Shown piece by piece: positions 35,142 through 42,435 of a stretch of DNA of 64,000 nt. The stretch covers positions 24,549-88,548 of the forward strand of contig NZ_QUNO01000030.1 of the NCBI RefSeq assembly GCF_003387475.1. The letters run 5' to 3'. Each line of letters begins with the position of its first letter. The first letter of the stretch is position 1. A model generated the notes under the pieces. It saw nothing but the letters and a program-made list of their open reading frames with translations. It did not search any database and was not told the origin of the DNA. Origin of the DNA: Kutzneria buriramensis (GTDB taxonomy: Bacteria; Actinomycetota; Actinomycetes; Mycobacteriales; Pseudonocardiaceae). The translations under genes were made by a program, and so were the position numbers.

Positions 35142-36071
35142 ATGGGCGTGTTCGCGCCGACGCGGTTCCACTGGACGCTGCCCGCCGGCGGCGACGGAGT
35201 CCAGTTCTGCCGTGCGGCCGAGGACGGCGGCCTGGACCAGGTGCTGTTGCCGGCGGCATTCCACCGGCCGGATCCGGTCGCACTCGCCTCGAACCTCGCC
35301 GCCAACACCAAGAGCATCGGATTCATGATCTGTCCGCGCACCGACATGCAGTCGCCGACACACCTGGTGCGTCAGGTGAACACGGTGTCCGCGGTGGCCA
35401 ACGGACGGGTGAGCGTGGTCGGCGGCTGCCCGTACGACGGCGATTTCCGGGCGCACGACGAGTTCTGGACCGTCTGCGACGCGTTGTGGCGGGACAGCGA
35501 ATTCCGCCGTTTCGGCACCCCGTTCACGTCGGTGGAACGGGATCGGCCCGAACTGTATTTCAGCGGGAGTTCGGGCGCGGCGTCCGACCTCGCGGTCAGG
35601 CACGGCGACGTGCTGCTGCTCCTCGGCGCCGCACCCGCCGTGGTGGTCGGGTGCGGCAGGCGGGTGCGCGCCGCCGGCCGCGAGGTCGGACTGCTGTTCT
35701 CCGTGGTGTGTCGGCCGACCCGCGCGGAGGCGGTGGACGCGGCGCTGGCGATGACCGAGATCGCCGGCGAGAACGCTTACGCGGCAAGGGAGAAGTACCG
35801 GCTGCTGACCGCCGAGTCGGTGGCGCTGGCCGGCGGCTGGTGCGCGACGCCGGCGGAGGACGCCGACCACTGGCCCAGGCCGTACCTGTGGACCGGCGCG
35901 ATGCCGTTCCTCGGTCCGCTGGGCCTGGCCCTGGTCGGCACGCCGGACGAGCTCGCGGCGGCGGTGCAGGAGTACCGGGAGGCCGGCGTCACCCAGTTCG
36001 TGTTCCACGGCGAGGGGATGTCCCAGTTCTGCCAAGAGGTTCTGCCCCGCGTCCGCGAGCGCGGCTGGTGA
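35142..36071 (+). CDS. LLM class flavin-dependent monooxygenase (SsuD-like)
   Basis: Protein of 309 residues. The FAPTRFHWTLPAGGDG start, the MICPRTDMQSPTHLVRQVNT strand and a C-terminal VGTPDELAAAVQEYREAGVT helix fit two-component FMNH2-dependent monooxygenases of the alkanesulfonate type, which also occur in natural-product clusters. ATG 35142 is chosen because the family N-terminus begins there. Its stop overlaps the methyltransferase start by 4 bp. No flavin reductase is adjacent. Confidence 0.83.
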   Translation: MGVFAPTRFHWTLPAGGDGVQFCRAAEDGGLDQVLLPAAFHRPDPVALASNLAANTKSIGFMICPRTDMQSPTHLVRQVNTVSAVANGRVSVVGGCPYDGDFRAHDEFWTVCDALWRDSEFRRFGTPFTSVERDRPELYFSGSSGAASDLAVRHGDVLLLLGAAPAVVVGCGRRVRAAGREVGLLFSVVCRPTRAEAVDAALAMTEIAGENAYAAREKYRLLTAESVALAGGWCATPAEDADHWPRPYLWTGAMPFLGPLGLALVGTPDELAAAVQEYREAGVTQFVFHGEGMSQFCQEVLPRVRERGW

Positions 36072-36826
36072 CCACTGTGGACGGTGAGCTTTTCGGGCGG
36101 CTGTACGCGAGTTGGTACGACCGGTGGCACGACGGCAAGGACTACGCGGCGGAAGTGTCCCAGCTGTCGCAGATCATGTCCCGCGAGGCGCGTGTGGACC
36201 GTGTGCTGGATCTGGGCTGCGGCACCGGGCAGCATCTGGAGCTACTGGCCGAGGCCGGGCACACGGTGTTGGGTGTGGACCGGTCGCCGGTGATGGTGCA
36301 GCAGGCGCGGGCGCGGCTGGCCCGCTATCGCGGCCGGGCGTCAGTGCTGCACGGCGATCTGCTCGACGTGCAGCCGGACGAGCCGTTCGACGCCGTGCTG
36401 ATGATGTATTCCGTTCTCGGCTACCAGGTCGACAACGAGGCCCTGCTCGGCGCGCTCGCGGTGGTGCACCGCGCGGTGCGGCCGGCCGGGCTGTTCCTGT
36501 TCGACGTGCTCGACGCGATCCCGTTGCTGCGCCGGCGTCCGCGCGATGACGTGGGCATCGTGGACGATCTGGATCACCAGCTGTTGCGGGCCACCTCGTG
36601 CACCCTGCTCGCAGGGGAGCAGGCCTACGAGTTCGCGGTGCGCCTGTGGCTGCTGCGCGGCGGACGGCTGGTCGAGCACGCGGAGGAGCGCCACCGGGTG
36701 CGCTTCTTCCTGCGCCGGGAGTTGGAGCTGCTGTTGGCCATCAGCGGTTTCCGGCTGCTCGGCGCGGCCCCACTGGCCGGTTCGACGCGCGGGCCGAACC
36801 GGCTGGTGTGGGCCCGTCGGATCTAG
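36068..36826 (+). CDS. Class I SAM-dependent methyltransferase
   Basis: Protein of 252 residues. Motif I is VLDLGCGTGQHLELLAEAG, motif II/post-I VLGVDRSPVMVQQAR, and motif III is near RAVRPAGLFLFDVLDA. GTG 36068 forms a GTGA overlap with the LLM gene, so the pair is one operon. Substrate unknown; tailoring of a small molecule or protein is possible. Confidence 0.87.
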   Translation: MTTVDGELFGRLYASWYDRWHDGKDYAAEVSQLSQIMSREARVDRVLDLGCGTGQHLELLAEAGHTVLGVDRSPVMVQQARARLARYRGRASVLHGDLLDVQPDEPFDAVLMMYSVLGYQVDNEALLGALAVVHRAVRPAGLFLFDVLDAIPLLRRRPRDDVGIVDDLDHQLLRATSCTLLAGEQAYEFAVRLWLLRGGRLVEHAEERHRVRFFLRRELELLLAISGFRLLGAAPLAGSTRGPNRLVWARRI

Positions 36827-36839
36827 TTCGCCCGTGGTC

Positions 36840-37856
36840 TCAGCGGCTCGTGTCCAAGACGACGCGGAACCGGGCCGCGCCGGACATCATGTGCTCGTAC
36901 GCCTTCGGCGCCTCGCTCAGCGGCAGCACCTCGACCATCGGCCGGATGCCTTGCGCCAGGCTGAAGGCGAGGTTGTCCTCGTTCTCGATGGCGCTGCCGG
37001 TCAGGCTGCCGGTCAGGCTGCGCGTGCCGAAGATCAGGTCGGAGGTCTGCACGGTGATCGGGTCGGCGGAGGCGCCGACCACGAGCAGTTGGCCGCGCGG
37101 GGCCAGGCCGGGCACCAGCGGCGACATCGAGGAGCCGCTCGCCGCGGTGGCGATGATCGCCGCCGCGCCGCCGAGTCGCTTCAGCGCCTTCCCCGGGTCC
37201 TCCGCCCTGGCGTCGACGTAGTGGTGGGCGCCCAGCTTCGCCGCCAGCTCCGCCTTGTCGGTGCCGCGGGCGATCGCCGCGACCTGGTAGCCCATCTTGT
37301 TGGCCTGCTGGACGGCCAGGTGCCCGAGGCCACCGATGCCCTGCACGGCAACGAGTGCGCCGGGGCGGGCGTCGATCTGGCTCAGCGCCTGGAACGTCGT
37401 GATGCCGGCGCACAGCAGCGGGCCGGCGTCCACCGGGCTCAAACCGTCCGGCACGCGCACCAGGCCGCTGGCGCGGGCGTAGGCCACCTCCGCGTAGCCG
37501 CCGTCCACGGCGGTGCCGGTGACCGGCTGGTCGGTGCAGTTGACGAAGTCGCCGCGGCGGCAGAAATCGCACACGCCGCAGTGGCCACCGAGGAAGCCGA
37601 CGCCCACCCGGTCGCCGACCTGCCAGATCTTCACGCCGTCGCCGATCGCGTCGATCACGCCGACCAGTTCGTGGCCGGGCACGACCGGCGCACTGGGGTC
37701 GGCCCGCAGGCCCTCCACCGCGAGCATGTCCGAGTGGCAGACCCCGTTGGCCTCCACCCGGATCCGCACCTGGCCCGCCGGCGGCGCGACCAGTTCCCGT
37801 TCCACCAGCCGGAAGTTCCGCTTCCCGGTCACCTCGTACGCCCGATACGTCGCCAC
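36840..37856 (-). CDS. Zinc-dependent alcohol dehydrogenase
   Basis: Medium-chain dehydrogenase of 338 residues. Catalytic zinc ligands are in GVCHSDML and VPGHELVGVIDAIGDGV; structural zinc cysteines are in CGVCDFCRRGDFVNC; the NAD motif is VQGIGGLGHLAVQ. It converts alcohols and aldehydes with NAD(H). ATG 37856 begins MATYRAYEV. Two inverted repeats upstream (37906-37947) suggest regulated expression. Confidence 0.9.
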   Translation of the reverse strand: MATYRAYEVTGKRNFRLVERELVAPPAGQVRIRVEANGVCHSDMLAVEGLRADPSAPVVPGHELVGVIDAIGDGVKIWQVGDRVGVGFLGGHCGVCDFCRRGDFVNCTDQPVTGTAVDGGYAEVAYARASGLVRVPDGLSPVDAGPLLCAGITTFQALSQIDARPGALVAVQGIGGLGHLAVQQANKMGYQVAAIARGTDKAELAAKLGAHHYVDARAEDPGKALKRLGGAAAIIATAASGSSMSPLVPGLAPRGQLLVVGASADPITVQTSDLIFGTRSLTGSLTGSAIENEDNLAFSLAQGIRPMVEVLPLSEAPKAYEHMMSGAARFRVVLDTSR

Positions 37857-37905
37857 GGCCCGCTCCTCTGTCGTCGATGGTGAAAATGACCGGTCGTCTC
37901 AACTA

Positions 37906-37947
37906 TGCACCATCGTGCACGAGTGTGCCAACGGTGACCCCGGTCAC
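37906..37947. promoter_or_regulatory. Two inverted repeats upstream of the alcohol dehydrogenase
   Basis: TGCAC-N4-GTGCA (37906-37919) and GTGAC-N4-GTCAC (37934-37947) lie 50-90 bp upstream of the adh start, each a 14-bp perfect palindrome with a 4-nt spacer. They are candidate sites for different dimeric regulators. Confidence 0.5.
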
Positions 37948-37983
37948 GACAAGGGGCAGACGTCTCGATCTTCGGTGCCACCA

Positions 37984-38014
37984 CGAGGGCCGGCGCGCCA
38001 CGCGCCGGCCCTCG
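37984..38014 (-). terminator. 14-bp GC-rich terminator hairpin
   Basis: CGAGGGCCGGCGCG (37984-37997) pairs perfectly with 38001-38014 around the loop cca, 7 bp beyond the end of the minus-strand ferritin-like gene. There is no U-tail, as usual in actinobacteria. Confidence 0.8.
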
Positions 38015-38021
38015 TCCACCG

Positions 38022-39059
38022 CTACGGTCGCTGATCCTTCGGCACGTACTCGAAACTCGGTCCGGCCATCGTCTTGCCGTCGCCGGTCGGCATCGCCATC
38101 AGCGCCTGAGCCTTGGTCTTCACCGCGTACATCACCCGCACCGAGCTGCGAATGTCCCCCGGGTTGCCGTTGAAGGCGTCCTCGAGCATCGCCAGCAGCA
38201 GGCAGTACGTGGCGTTGAAGTCCTGCTGTGCCACCCGAATCGGGCTCCCCTCCGGATGATCAGTCGTACGGGGATTCCTCCTCATCGGCCGCACGCCGCC
38301 GTGGTCGACCGCGATCACGTCCCCCGTCGGCCCACTCCGCGGCGTGTCCCCCGCCTGATAGCGCCGTCCGAACTTCAACTCCTGGAACCGGTAGTAGTGC
38401 GCGACCTCTTCCCGGTCCGGGTGGAACACGTCCTTCTCGCCGTCCCACACCTCGGTCAGCGCCGCCCCCTCCCCCTGCTCGATGATCTCCGTCAGCGCCG
38501 CCATCGCCGACTTCAGATCCGTCACCGGCACGACCCTGCCGCCGCCGCTGCGGAAGGCCATCTCCCCCACCTGCCGCGCCGGGTCGCCTGTGAACACCGC
38601 CTCTTCGCCGAGTTCCTCGCACAGCCTCCGCAGCCCACCCTCCACCGCCCCGTAGAACTGCCCGATGGTCGCGTACCCGTCCGCCTGCGGCCGCGCGCCC
38701 TTCGCCTCCGGCTGTTCGATCCGCAGAAACACCTCCAGCGCCTCCGCCCCGAACGGGTTCAGGTCGATCCGCACCGACCCGTCGCTGTGCGGCAGCGTGT
38801 ACGGGTAGGCCGGCAGCAACTCCGGCGCGTCCAACACCGGCTTCCCCCCGACCGCGTTCAGCAGGTTCGCCGCCAGCGCCAGGTGCAGCATCTCCTCGTC
38901 CAGCACCCCGCCGATCACCTGCGCGGCCTCCGCATTCCGCTCCGCGTCCAGCGAATACAGCGCACACAGATACGGCGGAATCGTCGAATGCTCCAGCTCC
39001 ACCGCCCACTGCAGATGCCGCCGCAGCTCCTCCACCGTCCCAATGCCATCCATCGCCAC
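38022..39059 (-). CDS. Ferritin-like protein (VioB/RebD C-terminal domain type)
   Basis: Protein of 345 residues. The N-terminal four-helix region has carboxylate/histidine motifs WAVELEHSTIPPYLCALY and LDEEMLHLALAANLLNAVGG, typical of the ferritin-like domain found in iminophenyl-pyruvate dimer synthases and stand-alone homologues. A later REEVAHYYRFQELKFGRRY segment adds possible metal ligands. A diiron or heme oxidase role is inferred. The terminator at 37984 follows. Confidence 0.82.
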   Translation of the reverse strand: MAMDGIGTVEELRRHLQWAVELEHSTIPPYLCALYSLDAERNAEAAQVIGGVLDEEMLHLALAANLLNAVGGKPVLDAPELLPAYPYTLPHSDGSVRIDLNPFGAEALEVFLRIEQPEAKGARPQADGYATIGQFYGAVEGGLRRLCEELGEEAVFTGDPARQVGEMAFRSGGGRVVPVTDLKSAMAALTEIIEQGEGAALTEVWDGEKDVFHPDREEVAHYYRFQELKFGRRYQAGDTPRSGPTGDVIAVDHGGVRPMRRNPRTTDHPEGSPIRVAQQDFNATYCLLLAMLEDAFNGNPGDIRSSVRVMYAVKTKAQALMAMPTGDGKTMAGPSFEYVPKDQRP

Positions 39060-39068
39060 CCCTAGGTC

Positions 39069-39559
39069 TCAACTCGTGTGGCAGCTAAGACAGCAACCCC
39101 CGGCGACCTGTGACACAGGAGCACTCGGGCCGCGCCAGGGGCGACGCGAGTCGTCGCTCCTCGCCCGCGGGAGCGACAGCGAAGCCGCGCCCGCCTCGGG
39201 CAGCAGGAATTCGCCGATCGGGGCCGAAACATGGCCAGGCGGATTGTCGATCGCGAAGAACCGGTCCCCGTGCCACTCGACCCGCAACTGCTCCCGGCCG
39301 GTGACATCGTCGATGAGCTCCCGTATCTCCCGTACGGACGTGCCCGATGGCTCGGGCACGATCAGTGCACGCAGGGAGCGATGACCAGACGGCCGCACCA
39401 GTGCGACTAGCCGGTCGTCAAGGATCTCCACGTGATCCAGCAGCGAAATGCCGTAGACGTGAAAGGAATGCGCCGCACCTCTTGCAGCCCGTTGCCCAGC
39501 TCACCGAACCACATCTGCTCACATTGTCCAGCCAGGCCGAGCGGCGCCAGATCGGCCAT
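39069..39559 (-). pseudogene. Frameshifted DUF4265-like gene
   Basis: The first frame, from ATG 39559, reads MADLAPLGLAGQCEQMW ... EVRRIPF. The homologous continuation HVYGISLLDHVEIL ... lies in another frame from about 39463, running to a stop at 39069 (including VEWHGDRFFAIDNPPGH). One extra A in the plus-strand AAA tract at 39462-39464 would restore a continuous ~160-residue protein. It is either a recent single-base deletion or a sequencing error. The family assignment is tentative. Confidence 0.6.
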
Positions 39560-39610
39560 GGCGATGTATTGCTGGTGTTGTTGTCACGATTGGACAGATC
39601 CGCACGTGAA

Positions 39611-39627
39611 GACGAGCTAGGCTCGTC
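39611..39627. promoter_or_regulatory. Palindrome overlapping the cupin -10 box
   Basis: GACGAGC-TAG-GCTCGTC is a perfect 7-bp-arm repeat. TAGGCT (39618-39623) within it is 7 nt before GTG 39631, so a bound dimer would block a leaderless promoter. Confidence 0.55.
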
Positions 39628-39630
39628 GGT

Positions 39631-39969
39631 GTGGCTGAATCGATGACCCGTACGGTGCTGGCTGACATCACGCTGCCGCAGGTCAGGCCCGTTGAGCGGA
39701 TCGAGACCCGGCGCATCCGGATACCCGCCGGCGTCGCGGCCGGCCCTCACATCCACAACTGCCCGGTGGTGGGCAGCATCGTCGAGGGGTCGGTCGCCTA
39801 CCAGGTCGAAGGCGAACCCGTTGTCGTACTGACGCCGGGTGACGTGTTCTACGAAGCCGAGGGCGCTCGCATCACCCGGTTCGACGCACTCGACGACGAC
39901 GTCATGTTCATCGGCCACTTCCTGCTGGCGGCAGGTCAGGAGCCGGAAATCGACGTTCCCGCGACGTGA
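39631..39969 (+). CDS. Small cupin-domain protein
   Basis: Single-domain cupin of 112 residues. GPHIHNCPVVGSIVEGSVAYQVEGE is motif 1 and VLTPGDVFYE the loop before motif 2; both histidines of the first metal motif are present. It may bind a metal and a small ligand. GTG 39631 is leaderless by the TAGGCT box. Its stop overlaps a possible GTG (39966) of the next frame. Confidence 0.8.
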   Translation: MAESMTRTVLADITLPQVRPVERIETRRIRIPAGVAAGPHIHNCPVVGSIVEGSVAYQVEGEPVVVLTPGDVFYEAEGARITRFDALDDDVMFIGHFLLAAGQEPEIDVPAT

Positions 39970-40010
39970 GCCGATCGCGGCCTCTCCTGCCACGGGACTC
40001 GAGGACTGAC

Positions 40011-40340
40011 GTGGGCGTCGACGTCGTGCTGATGAGCGTGCACCAGCGGGGCACCAGCCCGAAGGGGCGCCGGCTGCTTCCGGTGGATGTCGTGGGGGAC
40101 CCGGTGGAGCGGTTCGCTCGGCTGTGCACGTCGAGCCGCCGGCCGATGCTCAGCCGGGTCGACCCGTACAAGTCGCTGATCCTGACCCGCGCCGACATGC
40201 CCCAGTTCATTTCCGAGCTGGAGGCGGAGTTCGCCGCGAGCGACGACCGCGAGCTGAGAGAGCTCCTCGGGAGGGTTCTCGGCCTCGCGCGGGAGTGCGA
40301 GGCGAGAGACGCGCGCGAACTGCATCTCGAGGGCGACTGA
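40011..40340 (+). CDS. Conserved hypothetical protein
   Basis: Protein of 109 residues, MGVDVVLMSVHQRG start, helical C-terminus (ISELEAEFAASDDRELREL). GTG 40011 follows a GAGG; GTG 39966, overlapping the cupin stop by 4 bp, is an alternative. No signal or catalytic motif is seen. Likely cotranscribed with the cupin. Confidence 0.65.
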   Translation: MGVDVVLMSVHQRGTSPKGRRLLPVDVVGDPVERFARLCTSSRRPMLSRVDPYKSLILTRADMPQFISELEAEFAASDDRELRELLGRVLGLARECEARDARELHLEGD

Positions 40341-40387
40341 ATCCTCGGGCCGCGTTCGGCACCGTCGCCGGCGCCCCGAACTCCCTG

Positions 40388-40717
40388 CTACGCAAGCGAA
40401 TCCAGCTCGCCGGAGGTGGTCGAGGAATCGCAGCGGCGGGTCGGCGGCGATCGGAGCGGGTGCTCCTCGTCATGGGGTGGGCGGACATGGCTGAGACATC
40501 GCCCGGAGGATGCTCCGAGCGCGGCGAAGTTGGTCCGCGCCTGGGCAAGGCTGAGGTCCTTGTTCGGTCCGCCCCGGACGACTGCGGCATCGTGGTCGTC
40601 CTGGCCGTCGTCCTCCCAGAAGCAGACCGGGCAGATCTCGTACCCGCCTCGGACATCGAGGGTCAGGTACCCGCAGCAGGGGCAGGCGTATGGGCCGTTC
40701 TCCGCCGGCAGCGACAC
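40388..40717 (-). CDS. CPCC-family cysteine-rich protein
   Basis: Protein of 109 residues in this reading. YACPCCGYLTL and YEICPVCFWEDDG are the two cysteine pairs of the CPCC domain, followed by LAQARTNFAALGAS. A zinc ribbon is likely; the function of the family is unknown. I use GTG 40717 because the domain begins just after it; the frame is open to ATG 40906, which would add 63 basic, low-complexity residues. Confidence 0.7.
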   Translation of the reverse strand: MSLPAENGPYACPCCGYLTLDVRGGYEICPVCFWEDDGQDDHDAAVVRGGPNKDLSLAQARTNFAALGASSGRCLSHVRPPHDEEHPLRSPPTRRCDSSTTSGELDSLA

Positions 40718-40991
40718 GTTGACGACCGCCAGGGCGGAGGGCTCCGGCAAGGTCTTCTGGCGTATCAGGTCATCCAGCGGGCGGATGGGGGTGCGCAAGG
40801 CGGAGCGGCTTCGCGGCGGGAGCGCCGACAATCGTGGAGAATTCTCCTGGGTCCGCGGGCGAACGAGCAGCCTCGCGCGGACGGCGGCCGGCGGCTTACG
40901 CGCCATGGCCCTTTCTGCCGGTTGTCACAGCACAGATCATGCCACAGGCCATTCGACGGCCGCCTCGTGTAATGTGCTCTCTCGTGTTCAG

Positions 40992-41063
40992 GGGCGCATA
41001 GCTCAGGGGTAGAGCACCGCTCTTACAAGGCGGGGGTCGCAGGTTCGAAACCTGCTGTGCCCA
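40992..41063 (+). tRNA. tRNA-Val (anticodon UAC)
   Basis: A complete cloverleaf can be folded: acceptor GGGCGCA with TGTGCCC, D-arm GCTC..GAGC, anticodon loop CTTACAA with anticodon TAC, and T-arm GCAGG-TTCGAAA-CCTGC. CCA is not encoded. Confidence 0.95.
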
Positions 41064-41168
41064 CACTCTCTGATCCACACTCGCGCTGACCTGCGCAGAA
41101 CAGTCGATCACCAGACACGACGCCTGGGCCGGTGGAACCCGGCCCAGGCGTCGTGGTCTGCTCTGGCG

Positions 41169-41627
41169 TCAGAGCGCCTTGAGGGCCCGCTTCCAGGCGT
41201 CCTGGTCGCGGGGCTCGCCGGGCTGGTTGGCCTCGGCGAACCGGATGACGCCCTGCTTGTCGATGAGGTAGGTGCCGCGCAGGGCCATGCCGGCCTTGTC
41301 GTTGAAGACGTCGTAGGCCTGGGCGGTGGCGCCGTGCGGCCAGAAGTCGGACAGGAGCGGGAAGGTGTAGCCCTCCTTCTCCGCCCATGCCTTGAGGCTG
41401 AACGGGGTGTCCACGGACACGCCGATGACCTGCACGTCGTCGTTCTGGTATTCGGCCAGCTCGTCGCGCACCTGGCAGAGCTCGCCCGTGCAGATGCCGC
41501 TGAAGGCGAACGGGTAGAACACCAGCAGCACGTTCTTCTCGCCGCGGAACGACGACAGGGTGACGTCCTCCCTGTTGGCGTCCTTGAGCGTGAAGTCAGG
41601 GGCCTGGGTACCGACTTCCAGCGCCAT
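41169..41627 (-). CDS. ahpE: Peroxiredoxin, AhpE type
   Basis: One-cysteine peroxiredoxin of 152 residues that reduces hydroperoxides. The peroxidatic motif is FYPFAFSGICTGEL; no conserved resolving cysteine appears near the C-terminus, as in mycobacterial AhpE. ATG 41627 follows GGGAGGAAA. Neighbours DUF3052 and aceE give the same order as Mycobacterium Rv2238c-Rv2239c-Rv2241. Confidence 0.93.
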   Translation of the reverse strand: MALEVGTQAPDFTLKDANREDVTLSSFRGEKNVLLVFYPFAFSGICTGELCQVRDELAEYQNDDVQVIGVSVDTPFSLKAWAEKEGYTFPLLSDFWPHGATAQAYDVFNDKAGMALRGTYLIDKQGVIRFAEANQPGEPRDQDAWKRALKAL

Positions 41628-41690
41628 GCTCGCGTTTCCTCCCGGTGGGCTCGGCAGTTGCCCGCCAAGCCTATGCCACCGGGTTCGAGC

Positions 41691-42131
41691 TCAGCGCTTG
41701 GACTTGGCCGACTTGGGCGAGACCAGCTTGATGCCGGCCCAGTCCTCGCCGACGCTCGCGTTGAGGGTCTGGGCGAGGCCGGCGGTGGGCACCGCCTCGG
41801 CGATGTCGCTGGGCTCGACGTAGCCGGGACGGCCCGTCTTCGGGGTCAACACCCAGATGACGCCGTCCTCGGCCAGCGGCCCGGTCACGTCCATCAGCGT
41901 GTCGACCAGGTCGCCGTCGCTCTCCCGCCACCACAGCAGCACGACGTCGACGACCTCGTCGGACTCCTCGTCGAGCAGGTCACTGCCGATCCGTTCCTCG
42001 ATCGCGGCGCGGACGTCGTCGTCGACGTCCTCGTCCCAACCGATCTCCTGGACCACCATGTCCGGCTCGATCCCGAGCCTGTCGGCGACGCCGACCTTGC
42101 CAGCGTCTCCCGCGGCCACCACGGCTTCCAC
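41691..42131 (-). CDS. DUF3052 family protein
   Basis: Acidic protein of 146 residues, DRLGIEPDMVVQEIGWDED start, with WVLTPKTGRPGYVEPSDI. It is the counterpart of mycobacterial Rv2239c, of unknown function. GTG 42131 is 6 nt after TAGCTT, a leaderless start. It lies 63 bp upstream of ahpE, with aceE divergent. Confidence 0.9.
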   Translation of the reverse strand: MEAVVAAGDAGKVGVADRLGIEPDMVVQEIGWDEDVDDDVRAAIEERIGSDLLDEESDEVVDVVLLWWRESDGDLVDTLMDVTGPLAEDGVIWVLTPKTGRPGYVEPSDIAEAVPTAGLAQTLNASVGEDWAGIKLVSPKSAKSKR

Positions 42132-42316
42132 TCCTCCAAGCTATGCCAGTAGGGCGACTGGGGTCAGCCGCCGCACCTGTATTCAACACCGGTCGCGGAC
42201 AGCGAACACTGAGGGTGGCCACCTGCGCAACCACCCACACCGTGACACACCGAAGACGACCCCGGGATTCGACCCCGCTTTGCCACCCGAACGGGGCATC
42301 AGGCAGGCTCTACTTA

Positions 42317-42356
42317 CCTCCTATACGCGCGCGCGAGGAGGCTACCGACCGGTAGC
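42317..42356 (+). promoter_or_regulatory. Inverted repeats in the aceE leader
   Basis: CCTCCT (42317-42322) pairs with AGGAGG (42336-42341), directly followed by GCTACCG-AC-CGGTAGC (42341-42356), 80 bp before the aceE start. A further palindrome GGTGGCCACC is at 42214-42223. The remaining DUF3052-aceE spacer (42132-42435) has no gene. Confidence 0.5.
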
Positions 42357-42435
42357 ACGGACAGGTGGCCGACTGCCAGAGCCGGATGAGGGAGGATGGA
42401 CGTGAACCTGTCGACACACCAGGCGAGGAGACCCC

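Noticed and set aside
40992..41063. tRNA-Val as an integration site for the accessory genes
   Set aside because: No integrase and no repeated tRNA 3' end were seen in the window.
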